From an uncultured bacterium (GTDB taxonomy: Bacteria; Vulcanimicrobiota; Xenobia; Xenobiales; Xenobiaceae): a stretch of 64,000 bases of DNA. The position numbers and the translations under genes are program-made. The DNA is taken from NCBI GenBank assembly GCA_934636825.1, contig CAKUBG010000006.1, positions 34,470 to 98,469 of the forward strand, given 5' to 3'. Positions within the stretch are counted from its first letter, which is position 1. Each line of letters opens with the position of its first letter. Positions 1 to 7,717 of the stretch are shown piece after piece. The notes under the pieces were generated by a model. The model saw nothing but the letters and a program-made list of their open reading frames with translations. It did not search any database and had not been told where the DNA came from.

Positions 1-1210
1 CGATCATGGCGGCGTTGTTATCTTCGTCATTCATATATATGGCGAGAGCTTCGTCATACATACCCAATTTGAAGTAAAGCTCGGCCAAAGCCTTTTCAAT
101 ACCACGACGTATAGATTTACGCTCATTGGGGTCTTCCACAATATCACGATAGTAGTCGATAGCATTTTGAGCTTCGCCGCGACGCACATAGAGGCGACCC
201 AACTCCCAGAGAGCCTGGGCATTTTTGGAATCGGCCGAAAGAGCGTCTTTCAAAGTGACGATAGCGTCGTCGAATAAACCGGCTTGAATTTGCTGAGTAG
301 CCAGTAAGTTCCAGGTGCGCTGATTGGTGCGATCTTTAGCGACTTGGTCTTTAAGTTCGGCAATAAATTCTTCGCTGAGTCTAGCCCAATGCTTTTGCAA
401 GCCCAACTGAGCATAAACGCGCAACAACTCAACCTTCCACATGAAGATATTGCGATGCTCGGGATTGGTTTTGATAGCTTGCTCATAGGCGCCGCGAGAC
501 TCAGTATAGTTTTTGGTTCTGTAAGCCAATCGGGCTGCAGCTTCAAGTAAGCTGGCATTGCTATCGTGATGAATAAGAGCACGAGCAACTAAGCGCAAAC
601 CCATTTGTTGCAACTGAGAACGCTGTTCAGGCTTTAATCCTTTACCGAGCATCTCTTCAAAGAAAGTGGCACCTAAGGGGCAATCTTCTTCGTCACGAAG
701 TTCGATAAGGCGCAAATAGTTGTGCTCGGCGGTAGATAAATCGAAAGCTCGGGCAGAGGTGGCAGCCAAGCGGCGTACTGAATCGGGATCGTCCGGCTGT
801 TGCTCCAGTACCCACTGACGCAACTGCTGGGCTTTGGCATAAGCGCCACGACCCTCCAGAGAGTCGGCCAGTTTTACGGCAAAGAAAATATCAGGGCAAT
901 GCTCCATGGCCTCTTCCAAGGTCTGTTGCATAGCGTTGTTATCATTTTGCTTGCGCAAAATAGTCAGCTTACGCTTGTAAAGCTCAGGATCATCTGGGTT
1001 TTGCAGCAGGTTTTGGTTTACTTCTTCAAGAGCTTCGTCGAGAGGCTCGTTAATATCGCCAAAAACTGGCTTGCCGAGACGGTCTGTTTTAGCTTGTCCC
1101 TTAACAGGGGCTTGCTTACGTACTAGACCTTTACCCTGATCGGCGCTTTGCTGATCTTTACCGGGCATAGCAGGTTTAAATTGTTTGCTGGAACCGAACT
1201 TTGGAGTCAT
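1..1210 (-). CDS. TPR-repeat protein (3' end beyond the window)
   Basis: An open frame runs leftwards from an ATG at 1210 to position 1 without a stop, so at least 403 residues are present and the C-terminus lies outside the window. A GGAGAG Shine-Dalgarno lies just upstream of the ATG. The first ~60 residues are polar and low-complexity (many K, Q, G, P). The rest is alpha-helical with repeated TPR-like signatures such as NLLQNPDDPELYKRKL, VLEQQPDDPDSVRRLA and ALWELGRLYVRRGEAQNAI. There is no signal peptide or membrane segment, so it is probably a cytoplasmic scaffold. TPR proteins bind partner proteins; the partner here is unknown. The divergent neighbour is the large helicase gene, about 450 bases away. 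Confidence 0.8.
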   Translation of the reverse strand, partial: MTPKFGSSKQFKPAMPGKDQQSADQGKGLVRKQAPVKGQAKTDRLGKPVFGDINEPLDEALEEVNQNLLQNPDDPELYKRKLTILRKQNDNNAMQQTLEEAMEHCPDIFFAVKLADSLEGRGAYAKAQQLRQWVLEQQPDDPDSVRRLAATSARAFDLSTAEHNYLRLIELRDEEDCPLGATFFEEMLGKGLKPEQRSQLQQMGLRLVARALIHHDSNASLLEAAARLAYRTKNYTESRGAYEQAIKTNPEHRNIFMWKVELLRVYAQLGLQKHWARLSEEFIAELKDQVAKDRTNQRTWNLLATQQIQAGLFDDAIVTLKDALSADSKNAQALWELGRLYVRRGEAQNAIDYYRDIVEDPNERKSIRRGIEKALAELYFKLGMYDEALAIYMNDEDNNAAMI

Positions 1211-1518
1211 CGCACTCTCCTCACAGGCGGGAACTTAACCGCCTGGGGTGTTTGACATTCCTCAAGGCTTACGCAAGGAGGATTCTTGATGCGGAAATGT
1301 TTGGTTGCAATTTGAGGAGAGCCCCCGAGACATTTCTTTTCAAGCATAAATTTCCGTGTGTCCCACGGTATTTTTTTCAAAAATATTCCGGTCAAAAACC
1401 GGAAAAGTACGCGCCCGAAAATAAAGCACACAACCTACCGGAAACTTTTACTTTAGCTTAGCAAAATCCTGCCGCAATGTGGCTTGGCTTTGAATATAGA
1501 CTCGATTTTGCCTGCCGA
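1211..1518. other. Intergenic stretch without a convincing gene
   Basis: About 300 bases between the TPR gene start and the helicase promoter. It contains a short hairpin (CCGGTCAAAAACCGG near 1388-1402) and an A/T-rich tract. Open frames here lack a ribosome binding site and family resemblance. I see no RNA gene. Confidence 0.5.
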
Positions 1519-1524
1519 TATAAT
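1519..1524 (+). promoter_or_regulatory. Probable -10 box ahead of the helicase transcript
   Basis: A perfect TATAAT lies at 1519-1524, about 20 bases before an AGGAG motif at 1543-1547 and 140 bases before the helicase ATG. No good -35 hexamer sits at the usual spacing, so the promoter is tentative. Confidence 0.4.
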
Positions 1525-1558
1525 TGCTACTTGTGCCTAGCGTAGGAGATAGGTTTAG

Positions 1559-1648
1559 GTGAGCGAAAAACATTCTGAGTTGATTGGCGATGATGTTTTA
1601 ATTTGTGAACAAGAAAAGTCAGCAGCTTTAACTATATTGTTTATATAA
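1559..1648 (+). CDS. Possible 29-codon upstream ORF
   Basis: A GTG at 1559 is preceded by AGGAG with 11-base spacing and opens 29 codons that end in TAA at 1646-1648, 15 bases before the helicase ATG. The peptide begins MSEKHSELIGDDV. Its Shine-Dalgarno is better than that of the helicase gene, whose own upstream sequence (AAGTCGG) is weak, so it could couple translation. It could also be a chance frame or the remnant of an older helicase start. No known leader peptide is recognised. Confidence 0.3.
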   Translation: MSEKHSELIGDDVLICEQEKSAALTILFI

Positions 1649-1663
1649 AAGTCGGTATTTGAG

Positions 1664-4600
1664 ATGGACGAGGCCACTTTTCACAGCTGTACGGAACCTA
1701 GCAGAACTTCCAATGTTGCACTTGACGATTCTTTAATTATTGGTGGCAAAAGTGGAATAACTATAGAATTAGAAACTTTGCCTTTCGTCAATCTTTCTAT
1801 AGAACAAAACAAAATTCGGCTGGTTCGTTTTATAAAACTCACCAATAATATGGGAAGAGATTGGCATAATTTTGAATGCCGTTTTGAGGCTGACTTTATA
1901 GTTCCTAAAAATATAACTGTCAATTCCCTAAAAAATGGCGAAAGTCTCTACTTAAGTGACATAGATGTAAGTTTAAATTACACTTTTTTGTCTTCCTTGG
2001 CTGAAAATGTAAAAAGCAAGTTATACGTAAAAATATGTTGGCACAATAAATTGCTTCTTGGACAAACTGAAACTTATATCGAGCTTTTTTCTTATGATCA
2101 GTGGCTAGGATTGCAAATTATGCCGGAGTTGCTTTGCAGTTTTGTCACTCCCAACATGGAGACAATATCTTATCTGGGCGGTAAAGTATCCGAAGAACTG
2201 CGTCAAGAGACCGGTTCTGGTTCTATTGTTGGATATCCGGAAGGACGGGAACATGTCTATTCTCTATGTTGCGCTGCCTATAGAGCTGTAAGTTCTCTTG
2301 GTATACATTACATCACCGTACCTGCTTCTTTCGGCGTCCCCGGTCAACGTATTCGCTTTGCTGATAATATTTATAAGTATAAACAGGGAAATTGTTTAGA
2401 TTTAACTTTACTTTTTGCTTCTCTTCTAGAAAGTTTCGGCCTTCATCCCGTGCTTTTAATGCAAGAGGGACACGCTTATGTCGGATGCCATACCAAAGAT
2501 TGGTATTTTGAAGACAGTGTAGTTGAAGATTTACAAAGGATTAGAAAATTAGTAAATCTAGACGAGTTGATCGTTTTTGAAACAACTTTAGCTGCCGGTA
2601 AAGCTACTTTCTCTGAAGCAGAGCGGTGTGCTCAAGCAGAGCATCTTCAGCTTGATGATAAATTTAAGTGTGCTATTGATGTTGTTCGCTCTCGATACGA
2701 AGGAGTACGACCCTTGCCAATTAAGCGCAGCATTGATGGCTTTGAGTTGGAGCCGGTCAAGGCTTTGCCCAAGGAATTAGCTTCGGAACAAAAACGTTGC
2801 TTAAATGGTCATATTGAACAAATTGAGCAAAGTGAAGCGGAATATTCTCAGGGAAGAGTAGAGCGCTGGACGCAAAAATTGCTCGATCTTTCTTTGCGCA
2901 ATCGTCTTTTAAATATGCGTGACGGACGCAATTTTATTCCCCTTATCAGTCCTAATATTGCTGCTTTAGAAGATAAATTGGCCGATAACGAAGAGTTCTC
3001 TATAAATCCGGCCGCTAATTTATGCTCTGATCCCCAAGAACTGAAAAACATAACTCTGCTGCGCAATAACGCCATAAAAAGTGAATTGAGCACACTTTTG
3101 GAGTGCGAATTTAGAGCGAAGCGTCTATGTAGCCTTTTAACAGCTAATGAACTTGACAAAAGGCTTTTAACGATTTATCGCCAGGCTCGCCTTGATATGG
3201 AAGAAAGTGGCATAAATACTCTCTTTATGGTCTTTGGCGTTTTGCAATGGGTCGCCAAAGAAAACGACGCCAATATTCATAAAGCTCCTATTTTGCTTGT
3301 GCCTATACGCTTGCGCCGCCTATCTGTTTCCGGAGGATTCAGATTTGCCCGCCTAGATGAAGATACTATAGTTAACGAAACTTTATTAGAACTGTTGCGC
3401 AACCAATATAAAATTAATATTCCCGGTCTTCACCCTTTGCCTGCTGATGAATCCGGCGTAGATGTCTCTTTAATTTTTGATCTATTTCGCCAAGCTGTAA
3501 AAGATTTGCGCGGTTGGGAAGTTTCTGAAGAAGTTGGGTTAGGCAATTTCTCATTCGGAAAATTCGTTATGTGGAACGATATGAGCGTTCGCCTAGACGA
3601 GTTGAAGAAAAACAAACTCGTTTCACATTTAATAAGTGGCAACGGCTCATTCAATGACGGCATTGAAGTTTTTCCGCCTGATAAATTGGAAAAACAACTT
3701 AATTTGAGCGAATTGTACGCTCCCTTGAGTGCGGATTCTTCCCAACTTACAGCAATATTATATTCACAACTTGGTAAAAATTTTATTTTGTATGGCCCTC
3801 CTGGAACTGGCAAAAGTCAAACTATTACCAATATAATCGCTCACAATTTAGGTTTAGGTAAAAGGGTTCTTTTTGTTTCAGAAAAGAAAGCTGCTTTAGA
3901 TGTTGTACACAAGCGTCTTAGCTCTGTCGGCTTGCGTCCTTTTTGTTTGGAACTCCATTCCAACAAGGCCAGCAAAGGCGAAGTTTTAGCTCAATTTGAA
4001 GAGACTTTGCACCTAACTGATACAGAAAAAAATGAAGATTGGCCTCTAATTGTCGGCAACTTAGAGAAAGTCTGTCACAAATTGCAAGGCTATGTGACAA
4101 TATTGCACAAGTGTTGGCCTAATGGACTTTCTGCTTATGATTGTTTTGCTGAATTAGCCTCAATCGACTCCAAGACAGACATTAACAATTTACTTGACAT
4201 AGATTGTTTAACTCAATCTAAAGAATCTTTATTGGCGCTCAAAGAGCTGATCGCTGAATTACTCACTGTTTGGAAAAATAGCGAGCAAAAAGCTCTCCAA
4301 AGTTTAACTATCTTGGACAATCACTCTTGGAGTCCCGGATTTGAACGTGAATTTGTCGGCAGTTTGCAAAATTTACTAGAACTTTTAAATGAAATCACTC
4401 AAGAGTGCAAGCTACTAGTGGAGCTTTTTAATTTTGATAAAACTCCATCATTATTGTGGTTGGGCAAATTGGTTAAAGCCATACCTAAAATTAAGGCTGC
4501 AGCCAATTGTCCTGCCGCTATGTTAAGTGGAAAATTGTCAAAAGCGCAGCAAAAAGTTCAAGATTTTTTGAGCAATTGGCAAAAATACAGAAAATTGGCT

Positions 4601-7600
4601 GATTATTTTTCTTCGTATAACATAGAGAAATTATTGAACTTAGATTTAGCCGGGCTTAAGGCTAGGTTGGAAGAGAATAAAGCCAACTTTTTTGCGGTTC
4701 GTTTTTTGAAAAATAAAACTTTACTTAGAGAACTGGATGGCTTAAAAAAGCTTGGCGGTCAACCTTTAAGTGTTGAAGAACTCGAGCGCCTTATTCCTCA
4801 AGTTCAAGAGTATATTACCTTTAATCAAAATTTGGCTCACCAGGAAGCTGAAATAAAAGCAATTTTAGGGCCAACTTGGAGTAAAGACTCCGATTGTAGT
4901 AAGTTATTGGAGCAGTGTGAGAAGATCTGGGATCTGGAAACTGAGCTCAATAATTTGTATGGCAGTTCTGCTGCAACTTCTATATGGGAAAAATTACAGT
5001 TAATTTTGCCTTCTTTAGATGAGAGACAAGCGGAAATTCTTGATAAATTTGCTGCCTGTTGGCTTAAATTTGAAAAAAGTTGGCGTTCATTTTCAGATAG
5101 TTACGCTAAACAATTAACTAAAACTGATACGCTAGATGATTTGCGCACAATATTGCTTTCCCTTGAGCAAAACAAAGTATTTTTGCGCCAGGCTATGCGT
5201 TATTTAGCAGTTAAAGCTAAATTTGACAATTGCCATGTCAGCGCTTTTATAGAAAAATTGGAGGCAGGCAATATCGAGGCCGACAGAGCGGAAGACATTT
5301 TTTATAAAGCTTATTGCGACCATATGTTGGAGCAAATTTTTAATCAGGAAAAAACTTTAAGCGATTTTTCTGGCCTTGAACATGAAGAATGCATTAAAAA
5401 ATTTGCTGATTTAGATGGCCAATATAGGAAATTGAGTCAAAAGACGATTTTTGCCAAATTAGTTGCCAAGCTTCCCGGTCAACGCGCTACTGGCTTAATA
5501 AATACAGAGCTTGGCGAACTTAGACGTGAGTGCGCAAAAAAATCACGCCGCAAACCGGTGCGTCAGCTTTTGGAGCTTATTCCCAATTTGGCACCTATTT
5601 TGAAGCCATGTTTTCTGATGAGCCCCTTGTCAGTAGCTCAATATTTGCCTCCCGACACGGAACCATTTGATCTTGTGGTTTTTGACGAAGCTTCACAAAT
5701 TCCGGTTTGGGACGCTATAGGAGTAATTGCTAGGGGAAAACAGCTTATTGTAGTGGGCGATCCAAAGCAAATGCCGCCTACAGACTTCTTCCAGAAAAAA
5801 GATAGTGCAGATTTAGATGATACAGCGGTTGTCGAAGATATGGAAAGCATTTTAGATGAATGTCTTACCGCCGGAGTACATTCTGCCCGTCTCAATTGGC
5901 ACTATAGAAGTAAGCATGAAGAGCTTATTTCTTTTAGTAACCATTATTATTACGACGATAGTTTATTCACATTTCCTTCTGCTTATAACACTTCTGATTT
6001 TGGAGTTCAATTCAATTTTGTTCGCAATGGAATTTATGGTGAAAATGGTCAACGCACCAATGAAGCTGAAGCTAAAGCCTTAGTTAATTGTATCTTTGCT
6101 AAATTGACTACTCCTGGAGTGCGTCAGCGCAGTTTAGGAATAGTAACTTTCAGTTTGCCACAAAAAGAGCTTATTGAAGAGCTATTAGAGCAAGGACGAC
6201 GTCAACATCCAGAATGTGAAGCTTATTTCAGCGAGCAAAACGATGAAGCTATTTTTGTGAAAAATTTGGAAAACGTCCAAGGTGACGAGCGTGATGTCAT
6301 ACTCTTTTCCATTTGCTATGCTCCCAATGCACAAGGGCGTTTTTCTATGAATTTTGGTCCCCTCAATCGCAATGGAGGAGAGCGCCGTCTTAATGTGGCT
6401 ATTACTAGAGCCAAAGAACAAGTAGTAGTATTTTCTTCAATTTACGCTTCTCAGATAGATTTAACTCGCACTAGAGCTCTTGGAGCTTCACACTTAAAAG
6501 CTTTCCTTGAGTATGCCGAAAAGAAAGTAAACATGAGAGCCGACTTGCATACTACCAGCTCTTCAGAAAACGCGATAGAAGCTTTGGCTAATTTCTTGGC
6601 AACTCAGGGATATAAAACTGAACGCAATTTAGGCAATTCAAAATATAAGCTCGATTTGGCTGTCTACAATCCAGATTATACAAATGAGTATTTGCTCGGT
6701 ATAGAAAGCGATGGGCTTGCCTATGCTGCCCAAAATACTGTCAGAGATCGAGATGAACTTCGCGATGATGTTTTAAAGGCTTTGGGTTGGAAACTTTGTA
6801 AGATTTGGAGCGTAGATTGGTATTTAGATAGACAACCTACTTGCCAGCGCTTATTAGATCTGTTGAATAAATTGCGCCAACAGCGTAAATCCATTGAAGC
6901 GGAAAAAGCCAATCAACAGATTGATAATAGTCAAATTGAGAGCGCTTTTAATTCTGTTGCAATACAGTCTAAAGACGGTGCTGAAATTGTAAAAGCTTCC
7001 AATGATGAGCATGAAGAACGGTCAGCTTCAGCATTAGCCTATACAGATACATCGGGAAATATTGATAATTGCCAAGAAACAGATTGGGGCTTAATCAAGT
7101 CTGTTCCTCTGGATCCATGTTTTCCTAATCGCCGTGAATATGCTTTGTGCCAACTTTCCGAATTGAATGTTGCTGCTAATAGCGATTTGTATAGTTTAGA
7201 CAGTAGCTTTGTAAGAGAATATTTGATTAGGATTATCTTAGTGGAAGGGCCTATCTATAAACGGGTTCTATTTAAAAGATTTTTAAGTATTTTTAATAAT
7301 AAACTCAGCACTACGGCTGAACAATTTTTGACAAATTGCTTGCCTAGCGGTTTGGTACAAACCTTTTTTAATAATGAATCTGTAATTTGGCCAAAAGGTG
7401 CTACTCCTGACTCTTATAGGATCTACAGAATTAGCACCAATGAAGAGACAAAACGCCCCTTATACGATATTCCTTTAGTAGAAGTAGCTAATGCTATGGA
7501 AGAAATAAAAACGAGTTTGCCTATTGATGATGAAGAGACTCTTAATAGAGAAACTCTCAAACTTTTCGGATTAAAAAGCTTAACGTCCAAGGCAGTCTCT

Positions 7601-7648
7601 TATTTAGCTTTAGCTAAATCGTTTTGGCAAGAGCGCACTCAAAATTAG
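1664..7648 (+). CDS. DUF4011/DUF3320-type SF1 helicase with transglutaminase-like and Vsr-like nuclease parts
   Basis: This 1994-residue protein is built like the large DUF4011 helicases. Residues ~30-85 form a beta-rich N-terminal region. Residues ~186-290 look like a transglutaminase/cysteine-protease core, with Cys in GNCLDL (~244), His in GHAYVG (~270) and Asp in YFED (~286). The SF1 helicase follows: Walker A GPPGTGKSQT (~711), a ~500-residue helical insertion, Walker B with DEAS (~1340), VVGDPKQMPP, NWHYRSKHE and late motifs with NVQGDERDV and NVAITRAKEQ. Residues ~1630-1745 match a Vsr-like (MTES_1575-type) endonuclease with IESDGLAY, TVRDRDELR and LGWKLCKIWS. The C-terminal part resembles DUF3320. 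It probably unwinds and cuts nucleic acid in the cytoplasm. Relatives occur both alone and near defence genes; a defence role here is inference. Base composition is more A/T-rich than the kinase gene downstream, which suggests transfer. Confidence 0.88.
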   Translation: MDEATFHSCTEPSRTSNVALDDSLIIGGKSGITIELETLPFVNLSIEQNKIRLVRFIKLTNNMGRDWHNFECRFEADFIVPKNITVNSLKNGESLYLSDIDVSLNYTFLSSLAENVKSKLYVKICWHNKLLLGQTETYIELFSYDQWLGLQIMPELLCSFVTPNMETISYLGGKVSEELRQETGSGSIVGYPEGREHVYSLCCAAYRAVSSLGIHYITVPASFGVPGQRIRFADNIYKYKQGNCLDLTLLFASLLESFGLHPVLLMQEGHAYVGCHTKDWYFEDSVVEDLQRIRKLVNLDELIVFETTLAAGKATFSEAERCAQAEHLQLDDKFKCAIDVVRSRYEGVRPLPIKRSIDGFELEPVKALPKELASEQKRCLNGHIEQIEQSEAEYSQGRVERWTQKLLDLSLRNRLLNMRDGRNFIPLISPNIAALEDKLADNEEFSINPAANLCSDPQELKNITLLRNNAIKSELSTLLECEFRAKRLCSLLTANELDKRLLTIYRQARLDMEESGINTLFMVFGVLQWVAKENDANIHKAPILLVPIRLRRLSVSGGFRFARLDEDTIVNETLLELLRNQYKINIPGLHPLPADESGVDVSLIFDLFRQAVKDLRGWEVSEEVGLGNFSFGKFVMWNDMSVRLDELKKNKLVSHLISGNGSFNDGIEVFPPDKLEKQLNLSELYAPLSADSSQLTAILYSQLGKNFILYGPPGTGKSQTITNIIAHNLGLGKRVLFVSEKKAALDVVHKRLSSVGLRPFCLELHSNKASKGEVLAQFEETLHLTDTEKNEDWPLIVGNLEKVCHKLQGYVTILHKCWPNGLSAYDCFAELASIDSKTDINNLLDIDCLTQSKESLLALKELIAELLTVWKNSEQKALQSLTILDNHSWSPGFEREFVGSLQNLLELLNEITQECKLLVELFNFDKTPSLLWLGKLVKAIPKIKAAANCPAAMLSGKLSKAQQKVQDFLSNWQKYRKLADYFSSYNIEKLLNLDLAGLKARLEENKANFFAVRFLKNKTLLRELDGLKKLGGQPLSVEELERLIPQVQEYITFNQNLAHQEAEIKAILGPTWSKDSDCSKLLEQCEKIWDLETELNNLYGSSAATSIWEKLQLILPSLDERQAEILDKFAACWLKFEKSWRSFSDSYAKQLTKTDTLDDLRTILLSLEQNKVFLRQAMRYLAVKAKFDNCHVSAFIEKLEAGNIEADRAEDIFYKAYCDHMLEQIFNQEKTLSDFSGLEHEECIKKFADLDGQYRKLSQKTIFAKLVAKLPGQRATGLINTELGELRRECAKKSRRKPVRQLLELIPNLAPILKPCFLMSPLSVAQYLPPDTEPFDLVVFDEASQIPVWDAIGVIARGKQLIVVGDPKQMPPTDFFQKKDSADLDDTAVVEDMESILDECLTAGVHSARLNWHYRSKHEELISFSNHYYYDDSLFTFPSAYNTSDFGVQFNFVRNGIYGENGQRTNEAEAKALVNCIFAKLTTPGVRQRSLGIVTFSLPQKELIEELLEQGRRQHPECEAYFSEQNDEAIFVKNLENVQGDERDVILFSICYAPNAQGRFSMNFGPLNRNGGERRLNVAITRAKEQVVVFSSIYASQIDLTRTRALGASHLKAFLEYAEKKVNMRADLHTTSSSENAIEALANFLATQGYKTERNLGNSKYKLDLAVYNPDYTNEYLLGIESDGLAYAAQNTVRDRDELRDDVLKALGWKLCKIWSVDWYLDRQPTCQRLLDLLNKLRQQRKSIEAEKANQQIDNSQIESAFNSVAIQSKDGAEIVKASNDEHEERSASALAYTDTSGNIDNCQETDWGLIKSVPLDPCFPNRREYALCQLSELNVAANSDLYSLDSSFVREYLIRIILVEGPIYKRVLFKRFLSIFNNKLSTTAEQFLTNCLPSGLVQTFFNNESVIWPKGATPDSYRIYRISTNEETKRPLYDIPLVEVANAMEEIKTSLPIDDEETLNRETLKLFGLKSLTSKAVSYLALAKSFWQERTQN

Positions 7649-7717
7649 TTGAGGCTGACTCTGTGTAGGCAACTCTCCTAAAGGACTAAGAAGGCTAAAT
7701 CAGAAAGTCTCCTAGTT

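Noticed and set aside
1207..1461. Short frames on both strands between the TPR and helicase genes
   Set aside because: No ribosome binding site, odd composition and overlap of each other.
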